Below are positions 24,081-37,100 of a stretch of 64,000 nucleotides of DNA, one piece after another (the stretch's first letter is position 1; every line of letters starts with the position of its first letter). The DNA lies in NCBI GenBank assembly GCA_963070105.1, contig OY718807.1:6490983-6554982 (forward strand), in the 5' to 3' direction. This stretch comes from Litomosoides sigmodontis. Taxonomy: Eukaryota > Nematoda > Chromadorea > Rhabditida > Onchocercidae. The translations under genes were made by a program, and so were the position numbers. The notes under the pieces were generated by a model. It was not told where the DNA came from, made no database searches, and saw nothing but the letters and a program-made list of their open reading frames with translations.

Positions 24081-27000
24081 AAGCTGGAAATGAATTACGT
24101 CAAATAAAGAATTTGCTGCTAAGATCAGGCATTGAAATAACGCACCACGCACGTGAGTATTTCATTTTCTCTGGCACTTGTTGCGGGGTTTTTTCTTTTG
24201 TTAAATTATGCTTTCGTTACTTTAAAAATTCTTCCATTTTTCTTATCTGTAAAATTCTCATTTCACTCATTCTTCTCCAATCTTTCAATCCAGTCGCACT
24301 TGAAGCTGAAGTCTTCACGAATAATCGATCTTTTTTGGAAACAAAGAAGGTTTTTGCTAGCTTGAAGCAAACCTGAAAATAAAAACTGCTGCACATGCTG
24401 CGTAATTTCGAGAACAAAAGTTAAAGCTCACCAACATTAATGAATTGCGTCGAAAAAAAAATTGAAATTTCTAAAATCTTTCGCCTTTCTGTCTATTGTG
24501 GAAGAATTGTTGATGTTATTAAGGAAAGATAAAATTTATTCTAACAATAATTGATAATCGAAGTGAAATTTAGCACCAACAATTCTTCCACAATGGGCAA
24601 AAGGAAAAAATTTTTTTAAAGAAAGATTAGCAGTAAACATGAAACGATACACGCTGCCCTCGTAAATATCACAAAGTTAACCAAAAAATTTCAATTTTCA
24701 ACTCGTTCAATTCATCAATGTATTTCTTTTCTTTTTAAGTTTGATTTTATATGAAAAAACTCATTCTCGTCAAGCAGCTCAAGGAGACATATGCACAACA
24801 ATAATTAATAATAAATTTAATTTTTGAGAAAAATTTTGACAATTTTAATTTTCAGCGGTATCTGGTGAACATAAAAAGGGAAGCATAACGATTCCACAGC
24901 GTAGTAGTACAAGTAAATTTACATCACTTGAAACAACAGGAACTGTTTATAACGTAGTAATAGCAGCAGCTGCAATACAAGCAGCACCACCACCACTACC
25001 ACCACCATCAACAACAACAACAACAACAACAACAGCCACTACTACTATAACTACTACAACAGCACCACCACCACCATCACTTCCGCCAACAACAACAACA
25101 ACAACAACAATAACAACAACGTCAACAACAACAAGTACTACCACTGCTATTACTTCTGCTGCTACTACGACAGAAAGTACTACAAAGCCTGAAACAGTTG
25201 CAAACATGGAAAGAAACAATCCTGTTAATGCTATTAGCTATACTGTACCTGTTACTACTACACTGACTACCACTATTAACACGGTCGGGGATGATCGATT
25301 GCCACATAGAAAAATTTTCCAAACATTTCACAATGAAACACTCCTATGGTGGACTTACCTTCAAAAATTACTCGCAAAAAACTTGCATACTTATCAGAGT
25401 ATAATTGATCTATTTGAGAATATGGAAAAGATAGCTATAAGTAATCCTGAAACTTTTATCGGCGATGTTAACAGTGAAGAGAAATTGAGCGCCTTGGAAG
25501 AGATAGCACATAAATTACTGGAAAATCCCAGTGAGTATAAAGTATCGGTGGAGCATGTTGATGATGGGCAAAGTTTGATTGTCATACGTGTTAGCAATTA
25601 TCGTAAGCGCAAAAATTTGCATGAAAATACATTTTCAAATATTCGGGCAACGGAAAAATTTCTAGCAAGACGTGACTCACCAGAAGAGTTGAAATCAAAT
25701 TATCATGCAATTCATATTAAAGTGCCTTATAAATTTATAAGTAATGCTACATTGGATGAAGGAGAAACCCAGGAAAAACAAGCACATAAAGATGCACAAA
25801 ATACTTTTGATGCTAATATGCAACGATTGCATGACGATGAGGAGAAATCGAAATTCAGAAAACTTCCGGAAAAATATATTCAAAATGAGCATGGTTATCT
25901 GTACCGTATTCAAATTAATGATATCAATGGACAGTTACCGTTCACCAACAACATTACCAATAATCGTGAAATGCGACGAAAGAAAATTGAAAATAGCGAG
26001 ACCGAAGGAGGCGAGCATAAGGATGACAATGCTGGCAAAAGTGAATATTCCAATTATCGCATTAATTAGAAAAACTTTCACCTACTCATCTCTCTTTCAT
26101 GTCTTTCAATCATTGTCGATGATCAACGGTGTAATACAGTGTGATTCGTCTAAAAATTCATTTACAAAATTTGAAATTAAATTTGTATTTTCAGAAAGAG
26201 CCACGCCAACGATAAGAAATTCATCGTGTTTTGGGATGATTAGTCGTCAGCTGCTGCACAATGCTTCATATAAGACATTGTACGATGTTTCACTGGAACA
26301 ATGCAGGTATTTTGCTGAAAATTTCACTCTAAATACTTCGTAGCAATGAAATTGCTATTTTCCATTGCATTGATAACGGTAATATCACACTGTAATAAAT
26401 AGCACTGATAAATTGTAACTTTGATGAAACTTTGACGACAAATTATAACTTTGAGGTTACAAATTTTTAGCAACAAAAATAATAGTTAGAAAAAAGAAGC
26501 ACGATGCTTTGGTTTCACTTAATGCTTAACTGATAATAAGAAAATGGTGACAGTAGTAGTATAAGATCAATTTTCGATAGTAACAATTAATAAATGACGA
26601 AGTGACAGGAATAAATGGCGAATCGACTTTTGCATTTTGTTGTAATACCCTACCACAATATCATCGCAATAGAGCGCATCCGTCGTAGTATTATTATATT
26701 GAAACTAATATGTGAAATCACTAGGACCACTGTTACATCATTGCTAATTAACCTTAATTGCATTGGTCGTTAGATGATTAATTATCGGTAATAATAATGA
26801 TATTGGACATTAGGTCATTGCTGTTCTACAGTTAAGCAATTAATTAGTGCCATTATACCGCTGATAATGTTATTGATGAAGTTTGTCATCAACTTTGGTT
26901 TAGATGCGCCTGTGGTAGAACGTGGAATGAGGACGGTTGCGTAACAAAATGTAAAAGCTTCCAGTACAGTAATACTACACGAAAATGTTTGCTAAACGAA

Positions 27001-27705
27001 GATGATCACAATGGAAAGTTTGATTTGGTCTACAACTGGGACACTAATTATTTTTATAGAATTTGTGTCGTCAGAGGTTTGTTCTCCCAGCTTTACATTA
27101 CTCTTTGCTGCAAACGACATCAACTTAAATTCATAGCGAAATCCAAATTAATTAACAATTGCACATTTATGATAAATAACCAGAAGTATTCATTAGAAAA
27201 ATGCATAATGATGCTTTATAAGTTTTTGAAAAGTTCGATTTTTAAATTCCTCACTGGTGCTATATTCCAGACATTGTCAAAGATGCACTTCGTAATTGTC
27301 CAGCTAGTGGAAAGGCAAAGTTCAAGGAAATTGCATTGCGAGAGGCAAATGCAAATTTGGATAGTGCAATAAGTAATGATGAGGTGAATGAGATAATTCA
27401 TTCAATCAGAAAGCGATCAACAACTGATCATCAATCCTCGCCAATCTTTCGCGCAAAATCTGTTTATTGGTGGAAAAAGAGTGGAAGGAATGAAGTGAGC
27501 AACAAGACAGTTACTGAAGAAGTGATACTGTCACCTGGCTTGTGGAGTAAGCTATTAAGAAGAAAAGGTGCTGCGAGAAACTTGAAAAGTTTGGTACTTG
27601 GAATAGTAAAGAAGGAATCAGAAGAAATAAGTGATTGGATGAAAGAATACAAATACAGGATTGAAATTCGACACAGTGCTACCACTACCATTACTACTAC
27701 TGCTG

Positions 27706-27743
<38 letters not shown>

Positions 27744-30700
27744 GCTACTACTACTACTACTACTGCTACTACTACTACTACTACTGCTACTGATACTGCT
27801 ACTACTGCTATGACTGCTATTACTGCTACCACTACAAGCGCTACTGTTACTAGTGGTGTACCTTACACTAACCGAGAGATACGATCTACAAAGGATTCGG
27901 ATTTGGAAACGATCGGATGGAAACCATTTGGTAGTACAACAATTCTTCCGGAGCATAACACCGAAACGCCAGTAACAATTCCACTGCATCATGAAGAAGT
28001 TAAGTCACTTGCAAAAAAATTAGCCGAATTGAAAATTGAGAACATATTGAAATTGTAGTGAATAAGAGTGACGATGAGAAGCTCGAAAAATTAATTAATG
28101 GACTGAATTGAGCAATGACAACTTTTAACACTCGTCAATCAGCAAATAATAGAGAATAAAAAAAATTAGTTACTATTAAAACTATTCGTTTATGCAAAGC
28201 GATCAATCGATAGCCGTAATTAATAATTGAATTTTAATAGAAAAATTGGTTCCATTCAAAAATATTTGCCACTATTATCAAAAAATATGATTCTGTTTAG
28301 AAGTCGGTGATGTTAAGAAGTCTGGCGGTACTTCTGACGGTTACAATAACAATAATAGCTTAAATGAAAGTGATGTCACAGCAGTTACGCCAATAAATGA
28401 AGCCGACGAAATGACGATCAGTGAGGAATTTGAAATTCATGGAACGGATTTTGAAGGTGCTGATTATTCTAAAAGCAGCAAGTTATTTGTATTTTCAATC
28501 CATCCAAATCGTCATTATCTACTATCAATGCTGCAACGCATATATTCATACATTGATTATACGTGTAAATTTGACGTTGCAGATGTCAGCAAAATTGAAC
28601 AAAATTCAACAACAAAAACAAAAGAAAAGTGTTTTGAAGTATGCCATTACAATTCAGTCTCATTAATTTTGTAACTTAATAAACATAATAGCATTAATTA
28701 ATAACTTAAACTATTCGGGGAGAAAAAAAGCGCATGCTAGTTTAAACTCATTTCTACTCTATTCCGTTGGTAGCAGTCAAATATAAATTAGCATTCTCAT
28801 TTCATGACTTATCCACTGATCAATACTTTCTAAGTTGCATAGATTGATATCACTTAAAGGTTATTGACGGATTCTTACTAAGAGGTACAGCTGGTGGACT
28901 TGAACAAGAAGTAACGTTGGAGGAATGTCAGTGTTATTGCGCTAATAGCAGGTTATTTTCAAATTAGTCTTACAACGTCTAATTATTTGGTACTTAATGC
29001 GACCTTTCTAATTAAATTTTTCATTAAAAAATTTATTAATTTCAATTTATAATTGAAATGAAATGTTTGTTATGTTTTTTGAAGTATGCAATATGTCGGA
29101 ATCATTGAGCAGTTTGACTGCTCTATTTGTATTTCTGCTATTATTGGTCTTAATTATTTCACTATGACTTTTGATTATATTAAAACAGTTTCATTATTCA
29201 ATTTTTTCAAAAGAAAAAATTGAAAATTCATTTGCTGTTGCACCCTAAATACTTGCTAGTTCTTATTACAAAAGGATATTACCAAGAAATAAGATGGTTA
29301 AGATAATTTAATCAGGAATTTAAGATATGGTCAATAATCTTGATTGTGATTTTTTTAAAAAATAAATTTTGTCATTTTCGAATTTTAGAAGTAAAGGACG
29401 CTACTCGTTTCAATGCGTCTCTGCAACGTATTATCATGAAGAACGTGATTGTGTTTTGAATTTGCAAACACGAAACAGTTTTCCGAAGCAATTTAAACGA
29501 CAAGATAATGTCAGTTATTTGGGAATGATTTGTTCAGTAGGTTAGCCAGATGTTATATTCTCATTATTAATTAATAATAGTATTTCGTATTACTGTAGCA
29601 AAGTTGGTACTGTAGCAGTTGTTACCAGACATCTGTGAAGCACATTTGCAGGGAATAACGTTTATATTTATTTCAGAAGTATCGAAGCAGCAGTTGGTAA
29701 ATAATAATTTGACTGATGGTTGTCGTGAAATTGTTAGCATATCAACTCCAACAACAAAATCTGAAGAGCTTTTCGCACCAGGTTTGTTGACATTTATTGA
29801 GAAATTTTTAATTCAGGTCAAATTCTAAACTTTTAGTTTGTTCTTATTTGATTAAAACTTTGATGAAAGAAGTTTTGTTCATCTCGCAGTTATGGTAATT
29901 ATAAATGATACCACTTCAGTCTGATTGGTCTAGGAAAGTACTGTGAGGAGAGTGGACTGCTCCGTGAGGTAATAGTTAACATATTTTAACAGGTTGTCGA
30001 TAGTAATATTATATTGTTTCAGTGTAGATAATAGTGAGTCACACTCTCTGTTAGTTGAAATATTGATCGTTGATCATTTGATAGAACTTTGATTAGAAAT
30101 TATTTCGATTTTCTAATAATTTTTTACATTTTTTGTTTTTTTTTTTTCTGTTTAGATTTTTAATGTAGTCTGGCGTTTATCTTTCATTCTCCAGATTTGC
30201 TTGCCATTTTTAACTTTGATAATTGATAATTTAATTTCGTATCACTAATTTTTAGAAGTAATTAGTCTTTTGCAGTGCATACAGATAGTTGCTTCATTGA
30301 AATGCCAAATCATGTGCTCTATGGTACAGCATTTGGTGCGGAAACTAATATATCTGTAGAAGCATGCAAGTGTTACTGTATGAATGCAGAAAGGCAATAC
30401 GGCATTGAATGTCGCAGTATCCAGTACTACTTTGATTCTGGAACGTGCTTACTCAGTAATTTAAGCAGGTAATATGGTTTTTTATTTGCAAAAAGCAAGT
30501 TTGAAATTTGAAATTGTATTTCAAGAGCTATTTAAAATAAAAAATGTGATAATAGAAAAAGGAAAAAGTGTATTCTAAAATTTTAAAGTTTAGAAGAAAT
30601 TAAGAATTAATTTTTAAAAATTTTGATTTCTGTTTCATTTCGAAATCATCCCTCTTCATTTGCACTCAATAAGTAAAATTTCAGGACGGTAAATCCAAAA

Positions 30701-33189
30701 AATTTCAATCATTCAATTATTCCTATATTAATGCATAGCTATTTTGATAGGACCTGTTCCATGCAAAGTAATTTCATTACTTTTTTTACATTACATTAGT
30801 TAATTTTTCTTTTGATAAAAGAAAAAGAATTAAATAAGCTTAAAGGCATGAACTTTAAAGTACAAGAAATTATATAAATCTTTTTAGACAATGAATTCTC
30901 AATGTATATTAAAGAAAAATGCCTATTTGCAATGGAATTGAAGTCTACGAATTCAAATTCGCCATCGAACATTCTAAATGAAATTGACAGCAAAAGAAAT
31001 GCTATTGCACACTCTAATGAGGTTAAATTTTATTGCAAGAAACTTTCTAATTCTGTAAAAATTACTCTGATTGTACTTTTGAGAAATGAAATAGAAAGTT
31101 TCTTAAATGTAGAAATTTTTATTGTTTGAAGGATAAAAGTTTAAAGAATATTTGTAAATAAAATTAGTCGAAAAGAGTGAAATTACGAAAATGTTCGTTT
31201 GAATGACCGATTTTTTAAAAAAAAAAGCAATGAATTTTATTTTCTTTTTTTGCTGATTGATAATACAAATGAAAAGGGGAAATGAGAAATAAAGGACTGA
31301 AAAAAAGATATTTTTTTCAAAATTTTATGGATTTTTAGGTGACGAACATCGGTAAATATAATGATATCATTGATTTCACCGACAGTAGTATGATTTCGAC
31401 AAGAAATTCTATTTATTCCTCTGAATATGCTACTTCTTCAACAACCCTCAATGGCATTTTGCACGGTTCATTCATGTCGCTTTCCTTTAACTTATCATTT
31501 TGTTTTATTCAGTTTCGAATAATAGATTGAAAGCGCAATTGAAATTTTTGTATCGCAGATTTCGTCGTCGATTTTACAACGTTTAATGAATTCATCAAAA
31601 GTTGCTCAAATTTATACCAATGTCAATCGCGTTAAATTATAATTTTTTTCATTCATCAGTAGTAAATTCTTCAGTTTGGCGAAATTTAAAAACTAAATTT
31701 AGTTCCCAAAATTTGTTAGCAGCAGCGGAGAATTGGAAAGCATGCAAACAATTTCACAAATTTGCTGGAAATTAACGGCCTTATAGCGATATGTCTTTGA
31801 AAAAAGTTTGATTTGATTCTTCAAAATTTGAAATCTTGTAGAGAGCGGAAAGAAAGAAGACGAGGATTCAGAAGAAATGAACGAATCGGAAGATGTTCAT
31901 CTGAGCACGACGACATACGCGACAACCGCAACCTCAGCTCTCGAAAATTTTACTAATTCTGTAACCACCGCTGATCCATTTCTGGAAGCAAATAATATGA
32001 CGGGTTTGTTTCACTTTCCTAAACGAAATTTTCTTCACAATCAATTTGGACTATCTGCTGAAAAAATTTATAAAAATTTTGCTTTGTCTTGTAGTAATTG
32101 AATTTCTTCCACTATTTGGGTGGGAAAATTTTCAAATACTAAAGGGGGTAACTAAAAAGTTATACCTTTTTTGAGTCATAGTATTCTGTAATTAAATTTG
32201 ACTCATTTTAAAGTGTGAACAAATGGATGATAATTTACTCATACTTTTTGTGTATGGGTCAATTTGTAGCTAAAAATATATAAATGTCATAATTGATTAA
32301 GTCGCGACAGCCCTACCGAAAATAGACTATGATACTTCTAATCAAAAATTCGAAACAACACCGACTATTGAAATTGCAACATATCCACATCTTGGAAGAT
32401 GCGTCTATTCCGCTATCTATCAAACGTCTTTCCGCGGTACCAAATTAATCAAGCGTTTTTTAGTCTCCAGGTCAGTTCATTTTTTTCCAGTTATCTATTA
32501 CTCTATTCAGATTACATTTTCCTTAGAACTTCTTTAGCGAAATATTATTTTTTATTGATTGTTATAATTGTTTACGCTAAATAATGGTACTAACGATTCA
32601 TTTGATTAGCAACCAAAGATTTTTGCAATATATTTTGTCTAAATATTGAAGAGCTGGTAATATTCATATACGATAAAAATGTCAATATTATCATGCTGTT
32701 CACTTCCCATTATGAAATGAGATTTGCAAGATTTCTGAAATAGTTTTAGTCCTCAACAATGCTTTCATGGGTGTCATTTTGAAGGATGCCGCTCATCAAA
32801 TCTTATTCAGGTCGATAATCAAACATATTCTTGCGAATTATTTAGGTATTGTTTTTTACTCACTTCTCTTTCTCCTCCTTAAAAAAGTTAATTTTTGTGA
32901 AACATTAAGAAACAATTCCGACTGAGTTAGAAGTGAGATTTGGAAATCGTTCTTTTATGATATATTGATTAATATAGTTATTATAATAGTAAAAATATTT
33001 AATAAATACAATAAGTATTGCAGTGATGCTTTAATCGACTATCGTACGTCAGACGTATTGGTATACGATAGGGGTAGCGTGTATTTCGATGGTATTGAAT
33101 GCAGCGCAAGACATCGTAAAGTAAATGATAGTAGCAGTCGTGAAAATGACAATAGCATTGATAATGAAAATTATGATGATAGTAATTGA
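24081..33189 (+). CDS. Multi-PAN (apple-like) domain extracellular protein
   Basis: Phase-linked exons: 24081-24152, 24856-26040, 26195-26306, 26904-27076, 27271-27930 (or ending at a stop, 28058), 28301-28638, 28860-28951, 29389-29540, 29677-29781, 30276-30468, 30685-30767, 30888-31021 (or 31054), 31339-31465, 31842-32003, 32311-32470, 32750-32845, 33024-33189 (TGA). Four PAN-like units are split over exon pairs: SSCFGM..LEQCRCACGR/YFYRIC; CFEVIDGFLLRGTAGG..ECQCYCAN/YLGMIC; SCFIEM..ACKCYCMN/YFDRTC; and a more divergent RCVYSA..CFHGCHF/YSCELF. Between them are long hydrophilic segments, a Thr/Pro-rich tract after residue 25 or so of this span, and a second Thr tract in exon 27271. PAN domains mediate protein or glycan binding outside cells; in nematodes they occur in cuticle and apical matrix proteins. 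No ZP domain or C-terminal membrane segment was seen. The 27271 to 28301 join uses a weak GTAGTA donor. Confidence 0.75.
24482..24606. repeat. Intronic hairpin with a perfect 18 bp core
   Basis: ATTGTGGAAGAATTGTTG at 24495-24512 is exactly reverse-complemented at 24577-24594, and similarity extends a further 10 or so bases outwards. It lies in the intron before the large Thr-rich exon of the PAN gene. Confidence 0.75.
24956..25165 (+). repeat. ACA/CCA trinucleotide tract coding Thr/Pro
   Basis: Within the large exon 24856-26040, ACA and ACT codons with interspersed CCA runs give an extended Thr/Pro-rich, mucin-like stretch. The frame continues cleanly into non-repetitive coding sequence on both sides, which supports it being translated. 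Confidence 0.8.
27679..27850 (+). repeat. ACT trinucleotide tract coding Thr
   Basis: ACT runs with occasional GCT encode a Thr/Ala tract inside exon 27271 of the PAN gene. The antisense strand therefore shows spurious poly-Val and poly-Ser frames, which are not genes. Confidence 0.85.
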
Positions 33190-34106
33190 TAATAAGCACT
33201 ATGTACAGGCTGATATGAATATTACATTGTTGATATTTTTTTCACTCAGGAAAAAAGATAGATGTTTTCGTTTTTTTTTTTTAATTTACTTATTAACTTT
33301 TTTATTTAAATGCTTGATGCTATACTACGCTAACTTCATTGCTGCCATGTAAATTTTTCCAATATATTTTCAAGTTATATTTTATTGCGTTTAATTTTAT
33401 TTTTATTGTGATATTCTTCAAATTATTGAGCAGCTAACTTCAGTAGAACTGCAAAATAGTATTAACTGTTGTTGAGCAGTAATTTCCAATCATTTATTTT
33501 GCACTTTTTGAAATTTTTGATTTAAAAAAAAACCTGTGATTCGCACTTTTATCTTTTGAGTGAAAAAAAGCAATTTTCACCTAATTAATTAGTTGCTCAA
33601 ATATTTGCTGTAAATTATGAGAATACAATTGTTAATTATATTCATATAAAGCAATACTATAGGATTGTTTAGAGGAGGGAATCTTTGATAATTAATTTCA
33701 AAATATGCGACAGGCAGGAAAAAGTTCAATATCTAGCTGGATTAACTTAATGCATTTTGAGTGGGGTTGAAAGTCATTTTTTCTAAATAATTTCTGCTCG
33801 AAATCATTGATTCCAGAATCCGAATGAAAACTCATTAAAAATTGCCAAAAAATGCCAGCGTAATGACTGTCGAATACGATTTTGTGATATTTTTTGAAAT
33901 TATTTATTAATACCCTTGGTTGAATAGTCGTTTGACTGATTGCTAAGATTAGTAATAAGTGACATTTTAAGCAAAAACAAATGACCAAATCACTAATCGT
34001 GTCATATCCGATTATCACTGATAGGGCAAACAATACGTTATTGATTAACACCAATGAGGGAATGAATAATCGCTTGAATAAATGAAGTGAAATATATGTG
34101 AAAATA
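33190..34106. other. Convergent 3' ends of PAN and peptidase genes
   Basis: This stretch is AT-rich and without a recognisable coding exon. A TTTATT at about 33903-33908 reads as AATAAA on the minus strand, roughly 200 bases past the peptidase stop, and is a candidate poly(A) signal. The 139-residue minus frame at 33698-34117 overlaps the peptidase stop in another frame and has no domain. Confidence 0.45.
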
Positions 34107-37100
34107 TTACCAAACAAAACAGCGCTTCCAAGGATTTAGGAAACTTCCGGGTGGACAGTTAAAAGCTTTGCTGAATTCGGGTAGATTGGAGAGTGGACCA
34201 TTCACACGGTACATGGCCAGGCTGTGCTCATTTGTAAGTACTTGTTTTATCTGTGCCTCTTCCGTCTGGTGACTACACCATACCTGAAAGTACCATACCC
34301 TCCCCTTCTCTTCGTTATTGCAATCACTTTGAGAATCCGTCAATTACCTTTCACGCATCAGTCCTTACCTCTACCTACGAATCCGGTTCCGGCTCACTCG
34401 AGTTCTGCTTACCTGTGCAAAGGAAAGGAAGAATATTTGTTCGTCGGTGAAATTTGCCATGCCTGGAAGGGGGCCGTTCCGTTCACTGTACTTTTTATAT
34501 GCCTGTAAGTTTCGAGGACAGATATCAGTACAATGCTACTTGCTGCATTACCTATATGTTGAAGTACCAGTAGTGGAAGGCCTCTGGCACCTCTGGGCAG
34601 TAAGTAATTAGAAATTCAATTTGGCGGAAATAACTTTGTGCTTACCCGAAATGACTGTTTGATGCCGCCGTTGTCGGCAATATTTTCTCCCAATGTGAGC
34701 CTCCCATTTACCTGTAAATCAATGAGTAACAACAACTCAACGATCACAGTAATCCCTGATTTTTGGCATTCCAGAAATTCGGATATTCAAGCCACTTGAA
34801 AGCATCATTCATACGCACAAAATTTCAATATCTCAATTAAATTTTTTTCTTACGTTAAAGTCCGTGTTTGGCACTTTGTATGAATCATACTGTTCAACGA
34901 AACATTGTGCTTTATTTCTAAAATTTTTGTGTGATTCCTTGCTCCACCAATTATTCAGATTACCATGCATATCATAAAGACTTCCTGAAATCAATTCAAT
35001 GCTTCCAAATGCGGAAATTAATTGCAAATTAATCAATGAAACTAATCTTTGACAAAGGTGAACTTTTTGATCCAAATATTGAAATGAAATGAAGCGTGGA
35101 TTTTTTTGAATCGTTAGATGAGAATATTTGAGTTTTATTGAAATGCTCATTTTTCCGCAGCAAAGACTGCTTATGCTTCTGATGAAAGCATAAAGCTAAT
35201 GCATTAACACTGTTTGATACGGCCGATAGCGGGTGTTGCTTCCACAAAAAAAGCGCAAATGCAATTTTCGTTAAAACGAGAAAAATTTGCTTATCGAACA
35301 AAACATCAACAAACCGTCATCATCGAAGGCATGGGTTAACTCGTGACCCATCACTGTACCTATCGCACCGTAATTTGCAGCTCTTTAAAATGTGATTATA
35401 AGTGATTAACAGCGACAGGAACTGGAATTTAAATTAAATCTCGAATAAATCTGCTCAAAGGGATTTCATCTAGGCATTTCACTTCTCTCATTGGGAGGAT
35501 CCGATTAATCGACAGATGAAATGTGCCAAGAAGTGAGAGTGTTATTACTATAAAATTCCTCATCTATCATATCACTGAGGAAGTACGGGTGACTGACTGA
35601 GCCTGAGAGAACTATTTATAGGCCAAGTGAAATCACTAACTTTGGATAGTTGAGGCTGAAAAATGGCGGTGTGAGAAAACCAGCTGGCAATGCTAAAATA
35701 TTAAATTATTGACTTCTCCATTGCTCATTTTTGTGGAAATAAAAGAACGCAGGAGGAGAGAAGGAAGACGAACTTACTCAGTGAATTCATTTTAAACGTA
35801 AAAAATGCATTAACGGTAGAAGCGCTTTGCACAAATTCGTATTTATCGAATGGCTTTTTTAGACGTAAAAAATTCCGTTCCGCATCCCACGCTGCCACCT
35901 TACGCAAAGCTTCAAAATACGTGTCTTCTCGTGTTATATTTAACTGGAAAATAGTAATCACTTATTCTAAATATTTTTCTTCATATTTTACTTCTAATGG
36001 AACAGAATAAATATTGTAAATTTTCAAAAAGAATTTTCATGCATAAATTTGGATGACTTAAAAATAGTGTGAAAGATCGGAAATAAAATTGTATGAAAAA
36101 TAAATCTGAAATGAAATGATTATAGTTTTGAGATTTAATGACGTAAATTAAGGACACTATTGCGTGCTGCGAAAGTGCTCTTAAGTGCTCAAATATTCAC
36201 ATATACAATTTAGATAAATGCTTTTGTGTGAAAAGTACTTTAACCTTTTTGTAGTATTCGGTTAGCGCCGTGTCGTTCATGGAAATATCATGATAGCCAA
36301 TTTTATGGATCATTGCAGCAGCCTAAAATAGCTCAGCAAGCTTACTGCAGTATTAGTACGTCGGAATACCGGTCAGAAAATCGTCAAACCAGTCGACAAG
36401 TCAGACGGTTTGCTTCGAAGGAAATTTCGATGGATAGCTTCAACTTGGCTACATTTTGCTAAAATTTCCTTTACTTAAGGCTTAATGCATTTTTGGGCCA
36501 ATGTGTGTGGTAAAGGTGGACAAACAAGTCTTTCGCTTTTGCACAGCAATTCACCAATTTAGGTTTTATGTGACTCATTCATTATTGAAATTTTGAAATT
36601 AAGTTGAATTTTCCAGAAATTCCTATTCTAGCTTTTAGCATTAATTTGTGAAACCTTTTTCAGAGCAGCATTTTTTGTGCTGTTATCCATCCAGTCAATT
36701 TCCGCAACAATATCCCGAAATGCTTCCTGAATATTTTTCAGGATATCCTGAAGAATTAAATCAAAAATAACGTTATCATACAAATGAATAAATGAATCGA
36801 AAAAGATTTCATCAAATGATACCGTTACTTCCCTTTGCACTTCTGCATTAAAATGCTTTCGAACGAACAATGCGCTAGCCGCTTGTGCTAATAAATTTTC
36901 CGATCTTTGAACACACCGCTGCCAACGCGGCATGATTTCTTGCTGACCGCTCATTACACGCATTAATTTCTGTAAAACAAAACAGAAAATTTCGTCAACG
37001 TCAATCTATGAAGCACACGTCAAAATTCTTTCAAACAGCTCTGATCTCTCTGTATTTGTTGATTAGTTCTAACTTCCAGTAGCTCCTCACTCAATAAGCA

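Noticed and set aside
27464..27992. Poly-Val and poly-Ser minus-strand frames
   Set aside because: They are the complement of the ACT repeat in a well-supported plus-strand PAN-gene exon.
29965..29985. TGAGGTAATAGTT, reminiscent of a let-7 family seed
   Set aside because: The seed has a mismatch (GAGGTAA instead of GAGGTAG) and I see no complementary arm nearby to form a precursor hairpin.
33698..34117. 139-residue hydrophobic minus-strand frame
   Set aside because: It is AT-rich, overlaps the peptidase stop region in another frame and has no start context or known motif.
34224..34508. Plus-strand open frame, repeated on the minus strand at 42109-42393, looking like a duplicated small gene
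   Set aside because: Both are antisense shadows of peptidase exons and introns, duplicated only because the DNA block is duplicated.
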